Assembly: GCA_964580905.1 (NCBI GenBank) | Contig: CAZOLR010000010.1 | Span: 1 to 62,825, forward strand | Direction: 5' to 3' | DNA length: 62,825 nt | Source: G041228335 sp964580905 | GTDB lineage: Bacteria; Pseudomonadota; Alphaproteobacteria; Puniceispirillales; UBA1172 | In this document: piece by piece, positions 43,611-52,529 of the stretch | Position numbering within the stretch: position 1 is the first letter of the stretch | How the letters are laid out: each line of letters opens with the position of its first letter | Notes under the pieces: generated by a model | The model's input: the letters and a program-made list of their open reading frames with translations, nothing else | Databases searched by the model: none | What the model was told of the DNA's origin: nothing | Translations under genes and position numbers: made by a program

Positions 43611-44984
43611 TCATCCGAGGATATCTTTGATTGCCCTGACCGTCCCGTCGACGATTTGGTCAGCCTCTTCTTTTGTCAGGCAAAATGGTGGCGCAAAGCC
43701 GAGAATGTCCCCTTGCGGCATGGCTCTGGCAATAATCCTGCTGTCTTCAAGAAGTCTGGCGGCAATACGGGGGCCGACCTTTTCAGCAGCATCAAAGAAT
43801 TGACGATCATCTTTATCGGCAACGCATTCTACGGCGGCGATCATGCCTTCTCCCCGGACTTCGCCGACATGCGCGTGACCGGAAAGAGCATCGGAGAGCG
43901 CGGCGTTGAAATAGGTGCCGACCTCACGTGCATTGGTGATGAGATCCAGCTCATCAATCAGTTTGAGATTGGCAACCCCGCTGGCCGCACCGATCGGATG
44001 GGCAGAATAGGTCCAGCCATGGCCGATAGGCCCGTTCTCATCGGTGCCGTCTTCAAGGACCTTCCACATTTTTTGGGAAACGATACTGCCGGACAGAGGC
44101 GCGTAGGCTGAAGTCAGGCCTTTGGCGATGGTGATGAGATCAGGCTTCATCCCATAGTGATCTGAGCCGAACATACGGCCAAGCCGCCCGAAGCCGGTGA
44201 CAACTTCATCCGCTATAAGCAGGATATCGTGCTTATCAAGGACCGCCTGTATAGCCTGCCAGTACCCGGCGGGCGGCGGTACAATGCCGCCGGTTCCCAA
44301 TACTGGTTCACCTATGAACGCGGCAATGGTATCCGCCCCTTCCCGGGAGATGAGGTCTTCAAGAGACTGAACGCAATGCTGCACAAATGCCTCTTCGCTC
44401 TGGTCCGTGTTCTCCCTTCGATAATAATAGGGTGCCTCGGTATGCAGGATATTCGCCAGCGGCAGATCAAACTTCTTATGAAACAGCTCAAGACCGGTAA
44501 GAGAACCTGTGATGAGCCCGGATCCGTGATAGCCACGCCATCTCGAAATGATTTTCTTTTTCTGGGGACGGCCAAGAATATTATTATAATACCAGACGAG
44601 CTTGATATTCGTTTCATTGGCATCCGAGCCTGAAAGGCCGAAATAGACCTTGCTCATATGATCCGGGGCACGATCCAGAACCATCTTTGCCAGCGTGATC
44701 GAAGCTTCCGTCCCATGCCCGACATAGGCATGATAATACGCAAGCTCCTTTGCCTGCTCTGCTATGGCCTCGGCAATCTCCTGCCTGCCATATCCGACGT
44801 TAACGCAATACAGCCCGGCAAATGCATCCAGAAGCATCGAGCCATCCCTGTCTTCGATCATGCATCCCTGGCCACGTGTAATGATACGGTTTGGCATCTC
44901 GCCACGGGCAAACTGCGCCAGATGAGTTGAGGGATGAAAAAAATTCTCGCGATCCCATTGATCGAGTGTGTCGTTTTTAAGCAT
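43611..44984 (-). CDS. Class III aminotransferase (omega-amino acid/polyamine:pyruvate type)
   Basis: 457 aa. PLP lysine Lys288 (TIAKGLTSAYAP), cofactor contacts SGSDANETNIK and WRGYHGSG, and the acidic IADEVVTGFGRLG. Sequence style (FHPSTHLAQFARGE, DAFAGLYCVNVGYG) resembles putrescine, taurine and beta-alanine:pyruvate aminotransferases. Transcribed alone, divergent from urease across a 214-nt gap. A polyamine or 4-aminobutyrate role would connect it to the agmatinase-family gene at 52530. Confidence 0.9.
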   Translation of the reverse strand: MLKNDTLDQWDRENFFHPSTHLAQFARGEMPNRIITRGQGCMIEDRDGSMLLDAFAGLYCVNVGYGRQEIAEAIAEQAKELAYYHAYVGHGTEASITLAKMVLDRAPDHMSKVYFGLSGSDANETNIKLVWYYNNILGRPQKKKIISRWRGYHGSGLITGSLTGLELFHKKFDLPLANILHTEAPYYYRRENTDQSEEAFVQHCVQSLEDLISREGADTIAAFIGEPVLGTGGIVPPPAGYWQAIQAVLDKHDILLIADEVVTGFGRLGRMFGSDHYGMKPDLITIAKGLTSAYAPLSGSIVSQKMWKVLEDGTDENGPIGHGWTYSAHPIGAASGVANLKLIDELDLITNAREVGTYFNAALSDALSGHAHVGEVRGEGMIAAVECVADKDDRQFFDAAEKVGPRIAARLLEDSRIIARAMPQGDILGFAPPFCLTKEEADQIVDGTVRAIKDILG

Positions 44985-45140
44985 TTTGATTAACTTTCAT
45001 CATCGGTGGTCCGGGGCCGGGCCCGCTCGGGGCACTGAATAAAATATGTATCGTTTTAGTAAGGGAAAGTCCACCGGCGGTATTGCCATGCCCCATACGC
45101 CATCAATCCTGATTTTTTAGTGTTCTGTACGGCTGTTCCG

Positions 45141-45174
45141 TTGATCCATTCGTATTATATTATATAAATATAAT
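45141..45174 (+). promoter_or_regulatory. Candidate urease promoter with overlapping dyad
   Basis: TTGATC (45141-45146) and TATAAA (45163-45168) with a 16-nt spacer give a sigma-70-like promoter about 30 nt before ureD. The inverted repeat ATTATAT-N7-ATATAAT (45154-45174) covers the -10 region and could be an operator. The sequence is AT-rich, so chance matches are possible. Confidence 0.4.
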
Positions 45175-45198
45175 TATACCTTCGGAAGGTGCAGGGTG

Positions 45199-46029
45199 AT
45201 GCCGTCAGGTTGTGGATTGAAGGAAAACGCGGTGGAGCTTGAACGGGCATCCGGTGCGCTGCAACTTGCCTTCAGCGATCAGTCGTTGCGCCGATTCTTT
45301 CAGTCCGGATCCGCAAAAGCCTTTCTTCCGTCGGCTTACGGGCAGGATATTGAGGTTGTTTTTGCCAATACCGCCGGCGGCCTTGCTGACGGTGATGTTT
45401 TTACCTATGAGCTGAATGCGGACAAAAACAGCCATATTGCCGTGACAACACAGGCGGCTGAACGCGTCTATAAAGCGCTTCGTCAGGAAAGGGCCAGGTC
45501 CAGCCTGGTCATAAATGCAACGTGCGGAAGCAAGGTTTCATGGCTGCCGCATGAAACCATTCTTTATGATGGCAGCCATTTCGCCCGCGAGATAAATGTC
45601 TCACTCGATAAAAGCAGCACCGTCGTGCTCGGGGAAATTCTTGTTTTTGGCCGGCAGGCAAGCGGCGAGATCATGACAAAAGGTTATATGCAGGATCATT
45701 GGCGGATCAAAAGGGATGGCGTTCTCATTCATGCGGAGGCCTTTCGGATAAAAGGAGATATCCGGGCAGTTCTGGGGCACAGAGCCGGAGCGGATCAGGC
45801 CGGGGTCATGGCAACGTTATTCATGATTGCCCCGGACGATTTAAACCCGGTTTTAGCGGCAATCCGCCGCCAGCCTGTTCCGGAAGGAGCATGGATTGAA
45901 ACCTCTTTATGGGAAGGCAAACTTGTCGTGCGTATACTTGCCCCCTCACTTTACCTGATCAAATCCGGTATCGGGGCAATCCTTGAAAAGATGATATCGT
46001 CACCACTGCCCAGGGCATGGGCGCTTTAG
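45199..46029 (+). CDS. ureD: Urease accessory protein UreD (UreH)
   Basis: 276 aa from ATG 45199; a GTG immediately before is also possible. UreD is the scaffold that binds apo-urease and recruits UreF-UreG for nickel loading. Typical text: SGSAKAFLP, VVFANTAGGLADGDVFTYEL, TTQAAERVYKA and LPHETILYDGSHF. First gene of a seven-gene urease operon whose promoter lies in the 214-nt gap to the divergent aminotransferase. Confidence 0.94.
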   Translation: MPSGCGLKENAVELERASGALQLAFSDQSLRRFFQSGSAKAFLPSAYGQDIEVVFANTAGGLADGDVFTYELNADKNSHIAVTTQAAERVYKALRQERARSSLVINATCGSKVSWLPHETILYDGSHFAREINVSLDKSSTVVLGEILVFGRQASGEIMTKGYMQDHWRIKRDGVLIHAEAFRIKGDIRAVLGHRAGADQAGVMATLFMIAPDDLNPVLAAIRRQPVPEGAWIETSLWEGKLVVRILAPSLYLIKSGIGAILEKMISSPLPRAWAL

Positions 46030-46046
46030 GTTATTGGAGGAAGGAT

Positions 46047-46349
46047 ATGAAACTTACACCCAGAGAAAAGGACAAACTGCTGGTTTCTCTTGCGGCGATG
46101 GTTGCACGTTCACGCCAGTCGCGTGGGGTGAAGTTAAACTACCCCGAAGCGGTCGCGCTGATCACGGATCATGTGGTGGAAGGAGCACGTGATGGTAAAA
46201 CTGTTGCTGATCTTATGGAGGCAGGGGCCCATGTTGTGCGGCGTGATGAATGCATGGAAGGGGTGCCGGAAATGATTCATGACGTTCAGGTTGAGGCCAC
46301 CTTTCCCGATGGCACCAAACTGGTAACGGTCCATCACCCGATACGGTAA
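46047..46349 (+). CDS. ureA: Urease gamma subunit
   Basis: 100 aa from ATG 46047 (GGAGG 6 nt upstream), exactly the normal UreA length. Begins MKLTPREKDKLLVSLAAM and carries VKLNYPEAVALI and DGKTVADLMEAG. Structural subunit of the (alpha beta gamma)3 urease. 17 nt after ureD and 33 nt before ureB. Confidence 0.97.
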   Translation: MKLTPREKDKLLVSLAAMVARSRQSRGVKLNYPEAVALITDHVVEGARDGKTVADLMEAGAHVVRRDECMEGVPEMIHDVQVEATFPDGTKLVTVHHPIR

Positions 46350-46382
46350 TGCCCGGATATGTTGATGTAAGGAGCAAGGCAG

Positions 46383-46688
46383 ATGATTCCAGGTGAAGTT
46401 CTTGTTGGCGATGCGGACATTATTCTCAATCAGGAGAGGGAAGGGATTGATATTGAAGTGGCTAATATCGGCGACAGACCGATACAGGTAGGAAGTCATT
46501 ATCATTTTTTTGAAGTTAACCCGGCGCTGGAGTTTGATCGTGAGGCTGGGCGGGGCATGCGGCTTGATATCGCGGCGGGGACAGCGGTTCGGTTTGAGCC
46601 GGGGCAGATGCGTCTTGTGCGCCTGATTCCCTATGGCGGCGCACGTCGTGTGTTTGGCTTCAACCAAAAGATAATGGGAGACGTATGA
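46383..46688 (+). CDS. ureB: Urease beta subunit
   Basis: 101 aa. MIPGEVLVGDADIILNQ and the conserved RPIQVGSHYHFFEVNPAL, then RLDIAAGTAVRFEPG; all hallmarks of UreB. Separate from UreA, as usual in Proteobacteria (no gamma-beta fusion). AAGGAG 8 nt before the start; the stop overlaps ureC by ATGA. Confidence 0.97.
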   Translation: MIPGEVLVGDADIILNQEREGIDIEVANIGDRPIQVGSHYHFFEVNPALEFDREAGRGMRLDIAAGTAVRFEPGQMRLVRLIPYGGARRVFGFNQKIMGDV

Positions 46689-48397
46689 TGGCGGTATCTG
46701 TTTCAAGAAAAGCCTATGCGGATATGTACGGGCCAACCACGGGTGACAAGGTTCGCCTTGCCGACACGGATCTCTTCATTGAGGTTGAAAAAGATCTGAC
46801 CAGTTATGGTGAAGAGGTCAAATTCGGTGGTGGCAAGGTGATACGTGACGGCATGGGCCAGTCACAGTTGGGTCGGCAGGAAGGAGCGGTGGACACGGTC
46901 ATCACCAACGCGCTGATCGTCGATGTAAGCGGTATTTATAAGGCAGATATTGGCCTTAAGGATGGCGTGATACATGGCCTTGGCAAGGCTGGTAACCCTG
47001 ACACCCAGCCGGGTGTTGATATTGTAATCGGCCCGGGAACGGAGATCATAGCCGGTGAAAAGCATATCATCACCGCCGGCGGCTTTGACAGTCACATCCA
47101 TTTTATCTGCCCGCAACAGATCGATGATGCGCTCCATTCCGGGCTGACCACCATGCTTGGTGGCGGCACGGGGCCAGCCCATGGGACACTTGCCACCACC
47201 TGCACGCCAGGCCCGTGGCATATCTCAAGGATGCTTCAGTCAGCGGATGCTTTTGCCATGAATCTTGCTTTTGCCGGTAAGGGTAATGCCAGCCTGCCTG
47301 AAGCCCTGACAGAGCAGATATCTGCCGGAGCAGCCGCGCTTAAATTGCATGAAGACTGGGGCACGACACCGGCGGCCATCGATAATTGTCTTGCCGTTGC
47401 CGATGATATGGATGTGCAGGTGATGATCCATACCGATACACTCAACGAAAGCGGATATGTTGAAAATACGGTTGCCGCCATCAAGGGACGGGTCATCCAT
47501 GCTTTTCATACCGAAGGTGCCGGAGGCGGCCATGCGCCTGATATCATCAAAGTATGTGGTGAGCCGAATGTGATACCGTCTTCAACCAATCCGACACGGC
47601 CCTATACCGTCAATACCCTTGAAGAGCATCTCGATATGCTCATGGTCTGTCATCACCTTGACAAATCCATTCCGGAGGATGTCGCTTTCGCTGAGAGCCG
47701 GATCCGCAAAGAAACCATCGCGGCCGAAGACATATTGCATGACATGGGCGCGTTTTCCATCATCGCCTCCGACAGCCAGGCCATGGGGCGGGTCGGGGAG
47801 GTAATTATCCGCACTTGGCAAACCGCGCATAAGATGAAGGTTCAGCGTGGCAGGCTTGCCGAGGAAAACGGCGATAACGATAATGTCCGGGTCAAAAGAT
47901 ATATCGCCAAATACACCATCAACCCGGCCATATGCCACGGGATCTCCCGGCACATCGGGTCAATCGAAATCGGCAAGCGGGCGGATCTGGTGCTCTGGCA
48001 TCCGGCTTTCTTTGGCGTTAAGCCGGAAATGGTGTTGCTTGGCGGTAGTATTGCGGTGGCACAGATGGGGGATCCGAATGCGTCCATCCCGACACCTCAA
48101 CCTGTTTATTCACGGCCCATGTTTGCCTCCTATGGCAGGTCAGTTTCATCTTCGGCGGTAACCTTTGTCAGCGCAGCGGCGCAGTCTTCCGGGGTGGGGG
48201 CATCCCTCGGACTTGCCAAAAATACCCTTGCCGTGGAAGCCACAAGGTCGATTTCAAAAGCCAGTATGATCCACAATGATCTTCTGCCCCGTATTGAGGT
48301 GGACCCGGAAACCTACGAGGTGCGTGCTGATGGCGAACTGCTGACCTGTGCACCGGCTGAGGTGCTGCCTATGGCCCAGCGGTATTTTCTCTATTGA
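46685..48397 (+). CDS. ureC: Urease alpha (catalytic) subunit
   Basis: 570 aa; hydrolyses urea to ammonia and carbamate at a dinickel centre. Lys220 (ALKLHEDWG) is the carbamylated bridging lysine. Nickel histidines are in GFDSHIHFICPQQ and VMIHTDTLNESG; the flap region with the conserved histidine follows after HTEGAGGGHAPDI and MVCHHLD. Nothing is missing, so active urease is expected. It can take urea from the ureohydrolase and ureide genes in this window; no urea transporter is seen here. Confidence 0.98.
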   Translation: MMAVSVSRKAYADMYGPTTGDKVRLADTDLFIEVEKDLTSYGEEVKFGGGKVIRDGMGQSQLGRQEGAVDTVITNALIVDVSGIYKADIGLKDGVIHGLGKAGNPDTQPGVDIVIGPGTEIIAGEKHIITAGGFDSHIHFICPQQIDDALHSGLTTMLGGGTGPAHGTLATTCTPGPWHISRMLQSADAFAMNLAFAGKGNASLPEALTEQISAGAAALKLHEDWGTTPAAIDNCLAVADDMDVQVMIHTDTLNESGYVENTVAAIKGRVIHAFHTEGAGGGHAPDIIKVCGEPNVIPSSTNPTRPYTVNTLEEHLDMLMVCHHLDKSIPEDVAFAESRIRKETIAAEDILHDMGAFSIIASDSQAMGRVGEVIIRTWQTAHKMKVQRGRLAEENGDNDNVRVKRYIAKYTINPAICHGISRHIGSIEIGKRADLVLWHPAFFGVKPEMVLLGGSIAVAQMGDPNASIPTPQPVYSRPMFASYGRSVSSSAVTFVSAAAQSSGVGASLGLAKNTLAVEATRSISKASMIHNDLLPRIEVDPETYEVRADGELLTCAPAEVLPMAQRYFLY

Positions 48398-48414
48398 CCG
48401 ATATGGGGCTTGCG

Positions 48415-48879
48415 ATGCGTATTGCACAAGATATCAAGAAAATAGAAGCTGATGATACGTATGATGATGAGGTCACCCTCAGTTATGAGGCGAGATTTCT
48501 CCGCCGCCGGAAGCTCATAAGTGACAGCGGCGAGGCCTTCCTGGTGGAATTGCCGGAAACAAGATCTCTTGCACTTGACGACGGATTTCTTCTCGATGAC
48601 GGGCGGATCTTTCGCATCAGACCGGCATCTGAAGAACTTGTGAAAATCCGCCATGACAATCTGGCCCGTATAGCCTGGCATATCGGTAACCGCCACACAC
48701 CCTGCCAGATCATGCCGGATCATCTGCTGATCAGGCAGGATCATGTGCTGGAGGCCATGTTGCAAAAACTTGGGGCAGAAGTTGAAAAGACCACCTTGCC
48801 GTTCACCCCGGAAGGGGGTGCCTACGGCCATGGTCGCACCCATTCCCACGATCATCATGAACACCATCAGGGGAATTGA
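48415..48879 (+). CDS. ureE: Urease accessory nickel chaperone UreE
   Basis: 154 aa from ATG 48415, with TGGGG 6 nt upstream. Earlier in-frame starts are TTG 48394 (overlapping the ureC stop) and ATG 48403. The nickel-dimer core histidine is in IAWHIGNRHTPCQ, and the C-terminus GHGRTHSHDHHEHHQGN has seven histidines in 17 residues, a nickel store like that of Klebsiella UreE. Delivers Ni to UreG. Confidence 0.93.
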   Translation: MRIAQDIKKIEADDTYDDEVTLSYEARFLRRRKLISDSGEAFLVELPETRSLALDDGFLLDDGRIFRIRPASEELVKIRHDNLARIAWHIGNRHTPCQIMPDHLLIRQDHVLEAMLQKLGAEVEKTTLPFTPEGGAYGHGRTHSHDHHEHHQGN

Positions 48880-49514
48880 GGGCCGTGGATCATCATAGTA
48901 TTTCCATTCTTCAGTCCTGGTTCTCACCTTCTTTTCCCATTGGCGGTTTCAGCTATTCGAGCGGCCTTGAAACAGCTGTCCGTTCAGGCAGGGTGAGCGA
49001 TGATATAACCTTACGGGAATGGATTGCATTTCTTCTCAGTAACGGTTCAGGGCGCAATGATGCGCTTTTCGTTCAGGCAGCCTTCAGGGGGGACAAGTGC
49101 AATGATCTCTGTCTTGGTCTTGCTCCCGGCAAAGAACGTTATCAGGAACTTCTCGAATTAGGAGCCGCGTTCACCAGGATTGCAAATTCTGTTTACGGGC
49201 TGGATTTGCCCGGCGGAATGGCTTATCCGGTAGCGGTCGGGATGGCCGCCTCAGGGCTTGATCTGGATCTGAGGCTGACGGTGCAAAGCTATCTTCAGGC
49301 GTTGGCCTCCAATCTCATCTCAGTCGGCGTGCGCAGCATTCCCATCGGGCAGACAAAAGGGCAGTCCTGTCTTTTTCAGTTGATGCCATTAATTGAGGAA
49401 ATAGCCGAAGATGTGTGCCGCCAAGACCTCGGGGATCTCGGCAGCTCATCCCTTGTGGCTGATCTTGTGTCCATGCGCCATGAAAATGATGAGATAAGGA
49501 TTTACAGGACATGA
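48876..49514 (+). CDS. ureF: Urease accessory protein UreF
   Basis: 212 aa if TTG 48876 (overlapping the ureE stop) is used; GTG 48885 is the alternative, and neither has ideal ribosome-site spacing. All-helical, with the conserved SPSFPIGGFSYSSGLE near the N-terminus and the C-terminal LVADLVSMRHEN that contacts UreG. It gates the UreG GTPase in the UreDFG activation complex. The stop overlaps ureG by ATGA. Confidence 0.94.
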   Translation: MRAVDHHSISILQSWFSPSFPIGGFSYSSGLETAVRSGRVSDDITLREWIAFLLSNGSGRNDALFVQAAFRGDKCNDLCLGLAPGKERYQELLELGAAFTRIANSVYGLDLPGGMAYPVAVGMAASGLDLDLRLTVQSYLQALASNLISVGVRSIPIGQTKGQSCLFQLMPLIEEIAEDVCRQDLGDLGSSSLVADLVSMRHENDEIRIYRT

Positions 49515-50137
49515 CAAAACCACCGATCAAACATGGCCCGTTGAGGGTTGGCATCGGCGGGCCGGTCGGGGCTGGCAAGACAAGCCTGACCGAAGCCCTG
49601 TGCCGGGCCTTGTCGCCGCGGCTTTCCATGGCGGTGATCACCAACGATATCTACACCCGTGAGGATGCCGATTATCTGGTCCGTGTGCAGGCATTGCCGG
49701 AAGATCGTATCCGTGGCGTGGAAACCGGCGGATGCCCGCATACCGCCATCCGCGAAGATGTTTCGGTAAATCTCGCCGCCGTGGAAGAACTGAAATCCGG
49801 CTTTCCTGATCTCGATCTTATGCTGATTGAATCGGGAGGTGATAATCTGGCGGCAACTTTCAGCCCTGAACTGGTTGATCTGACAATCTACATCATCGAC
49901 GTTGCAATGGGGGCCGATATCCCCCGCAAGAAAGGACCAGCACTTATGCGCTCGGATATGCTGGTCATCAACAAAATTGAACTGGCCCCTTATGTTGATG
50001 TCGATCTTGATCAGATGCGGGCAGATACAAAAGCCAACAGGGGCAATCTGCCTTTTATTTTCGGCTCGATGCGGAAAAATGAAGGGGTTGATCAACTTGT
50101 CGGTTTTCTCGCTGACAAGGGCGGCCTGCCATTGTGA
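49511..50137 (+). CDS. ureG: Urease accessory GTPase UreG
   Basis: 208 aa. P-loop GIGGPVGAGKTSLTE, the nickel-binding Cys-Pro-His in GGCPHTAIRED, LMLIESGGDNLAATFSPEL and the guanine-specificity motif VINKIELAP. GTP hydrolysis powers nickel insertion into UreC. Last gene of the operon; a seven-T run at 50145 follows without a convincing stem. Confidence 0.97.
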   Translation: MTKPPIKHGPLRVGIGGPVGAGKTSLTEALCRALSPRLSMAVITNDIYTREDADYLVRVQALPEDRIRGVETGGCPHTAIREDVSVNLAAVEELKSGFPDLDLMLIESGGDNLAATFSPELVDLTIYIIDVAMGADIPRKKGPALMRSDMLVINKIELAPYVDVDLDQMRADTKANRGNLPFIFGSMRKNEGVDQLVGFLADKGGLPL

Positions 50138-50275
50138 TGCCTCATTTTTTTATCTGATCTGTTTTCCTCCCTTTAGATGAAATTATCCGTTAACATATCC
50201 TTAAACGGCAGGCTGAAATAACCGGGATACTCTCCCTCTGCTTGTTGCAGGCGGCATGACATCAAGGGGGAAAAC

Positions 50276-51037
50276 ATGTCATTGAAAACACCCTTAGGGG
50301 AAGATGCTGAAATGTTTGATGCCGGGGTCAGTCACCGGGCAAAAATCGGTTTTGTCCTGCTTTCAACCGAACAGACGATTGAAGCCGATATGTTCAGGCT
50401 GTGCCCTCAGGGTGTGGGGATACATTTCACCCGCGCGGCCAATCCCGACAGCATCACGATCAGAACGTTCAATGAACAGCTCCCTGATCTGGAGCGCGCC
50501 GCTTCAACCCTGCTTCCCGATGGCAGTCTTGACGTTGTCTGCTACGCCTGCACATCGGGAAGTATCGTCATGGGCGAAGAAAAGATCTTTGATGCGCTGA
50601 GGGCAGGGGCACCCTATGCCAGGCCCACTTCGCTGATCACCTCGGTGATGGATGCCTTGCGAACGGTGGGTGCGAAACGCCTCGCCGTTGCGACCCCTTA
50701 TCTTGATGAAATCAATGAGATGGAAGCGGAGTATCTTGAAAAAAACGGGTTTGAGATTTCAGCCATCAGGGGGCTCAATCTTGAAAAAGACAGCGACATG
50801 GTCCGCGTCCGGCCAGAATTCCTCGCCGCATTTGCCGCTTCCGTTGATCAGCCTGATGCGGATGCCCTGTTTATTTCCTGCGGTGCCCTAAGATCACTCG
50901 AAATAATTGACCGGCTGGAGCAGGACCTGGGCAAGCCTGTGATCTGTTCAAATCAGGCAATGGCCTGGCACTGTTTGCGCCAATGCGGTATCGGTGACGT
51001 GATAACGGGATATGGCCGGTTGTTGCGTGATTTTTAG
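50276..51037 (+). CDS. Maleate isomerase / arylmalonate decarboxylase-type protein (EutA-like)
   Basis: 253 aa of the Asp/Glu racemase superfamily. Both possible catalytic cysteines are present, Cys92 (CYACTSGS) and Cys202 (ISCGALRSL), as in maleate cis-trans isomerase; decarboxylases of the family keep one. The N-terminal IGFVLLSTEQTIEADM is shared with EutA, a protein of unproven function in ectoine catabolic clusters. GGGGG 5 nt before ATG 50276. It lies 138 nt after ureG and before an aminotransferase. It is not close to the hydantoin racemase at 8118. Reaction uncertain: isomerase, racemase and decarboxylase all possible. Confidence 0.82.
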   Translation: MSLKTPLGEDAEMFDAGVSHRAKIGFVLLSTEQTIEADMFRLCPQGVGIHFTRAANPDSITIRTFNEQLPDLERAASTLLPDGSLDVVCYACTSGSIVMGEEKIFDALRAGAPYARPTSLITSVMDALRTVGAKRLAVATPYLDEINEMEAEYLEKNGFEISAIRGLNLEKDSDMVRVRPEFLAAFAASVDQPDADALFISCGALRSLEIIDRLEQDLGKPVICSNQAMAWHCLRQCGIGDVITGYGRLLRDF

Positions 51038-51114
51038 TGCATCCGAAAGCTGATGACGCGAATATCATAAGATATTATGCTGGTTTGATCTGCGGTCATG
51101 TTAAGATTATTTTT

Positions 51115-52479
51115 ATGAAAAAGACTATCGGCTCACCTCAGGATCATTTTTACGCCCGTTCCAATATCGTGCCACTGCCCCTGATTGTTCGTGCCGCAGG
51201 TGTGCGCATGTGGGATGAGCATGGCAGGGAATATATTGATCTGTCCTCAGGCCCGGTGGTGAGCAATATCGGCCACGGTAATGAACGGGTGGCCGAAGCC
51301 ATGGCACAGCAGGCAAGAACCATGGATTTTGCCTATAGCCGGGTTGCCCGGCATCAGCCGAACATGGACCTGACCGGAATGATTTCTGCCCTGGCAGGCG
51401 AGGGGTATGAGTCCGTCGCGCTGGCGTCGGGCGGCTCTGAGGCGATGGAAATCGCGCTGAAATTCCTGCGCCAGTATGTTGTGGCAACAGGCAACGCATC
51501 CCGCAAGAAGATCATCACCCTGTCGCCATCCTATCACGGCGGGACAATCGCAACTCTCGGCATTACCGGCGACCCTGACCTCGATACATTTCTTGACGGA
51601 TTTGCCATAAAATCAGAACGGATACCGGCGCCATGGCAGTACCGGCTACCTGAAGGTGAGACTGCACAGGGTTTCCGGATGAAATGTGCTGATGCGCTTG
51701 AAGAAAAAATACATGAACTCGGCGCTGAAAATGTTTTGTGCTTTGTCGTTGAGCCCATCGGCGGGCTTGCTACCGGCGCGATGCCGATGGAGCCGGATTA
51801 TCTCAACCGTATCCGGCAGATCTGCACCAGATATGGCATTTATCTGGTCTATGATGAAATTCTTTGTGGCACAGGCCGGTCCGGGGATTTTCTTGCAAGC
51901 CACTGTTTCCCTGATGCCCGGGCTGATCTGGTGGTTCTGGCCAAGGGGCTCGGGTCAGGCTATGCCCCCCTCGGGGCCGTGCTGATGCCGGGGGCCATGG
52001 TGGATGAACTGGCGGAGCGGACAGGTTTCAATTATTCCCATACCTATAATGCCAACCCTATTTCCTGCGCGGTGGGTGTTGCTGTTCTCAAGGAATATCA
52101 GGATCACGGCCTTATGGAAAATGCCAGATTGCGCGGAGCTCAGATTAAATCTGGTCTGGAAAAACTTGCGCTCAGCCACCGGGTTATAGGTGATGTGCGG
52201 GGGCGGGGGCTACTTCTCGGCGTGGAACTGGTGACGAGCCAGCGAACAAAAGAAAAATTCCCGCCGGATTTTCCGCCAACCGAACATATACGGCGTTGCG
52301 GGCTGAACCACGGGCTGATCATCTATTCCCGGCGGACAGCCAACGGTAAAAACGGGGACTGGTTTATTGTTGCGCCGCCGCTGACCATCACGGAAGATGA
52401 GACAAACGAATTACTGGAAAGGTTGAGCGCAACCCTGCATGAATTTGAAACGCTGGCTTCATCATATCTGGAGACTTGA
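51115..52479 (+). CDS. Class III aminotransferase
   Basis: 454 aa from ATG 51115; an in-frame start at 51037 would overlap the previous stop and adds 26 residues with no family resemblance. PLP lysine Lys277 (LAKGLGSGYAPLG), ALASGGSEAMEIALKF, and acidic YDEILCGTGRSGDF. Groups with 4-aminobutyrate/ornithine/2,2-dialkylglycine-type enzymes. It is followed by an agmatinase-family gene, so the amine may be a guanidino or diamino compound. The ribosome site is weak. Confidence 0.89.
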   Translation: MKKTIGSPQDHFYARSNIVPLPLIVRAAGVRMWDEHGREYIDLSSGPVVSNIGHGNERVAEAMAQQARTMDFAYSRVARHQPNMDLTGMISALAGEGYESVALASGGSEAMEIALKFLRQYVVATGNASRKKIITLSPSYHGGTIATLGITGDPDLDTFLDGFAIKSERIPAPWQYRLPEGETAQGFRMKCADALEEKIHELGAENVLCFVVEPIGGLATGAMPMEPDYLNRIRQICTRYGIYLVYDEILCGTGRSGDFLASHCFPDARADLVVLAKGLGSGYAPLGAVLMPGAMVDELAERTGFNYSHTYNANPISCAVGVAVLKEYQDHGLMENARLRGAQIKSGLEKLALSHRVIGDVRGRGLLLGVELVTSQRTKEKFPPDFPPTEHIRRCGLNHGLIIYSRRTANGKNGDWFIVAPPLTITEDETNELLERLSATLHEFETLASSYLET

Positions 52480-52529
52480 TGCCGCCGGTTGCCCTGGACC
52501 ACGATCATTGAAAGAAAGGAAATCCGGTT

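Noticed and set aside
50145..50151. Terminator after ureG at the seven-T run
   Set aside because: I could not draw a stable stem immediately upstream of the T-run.
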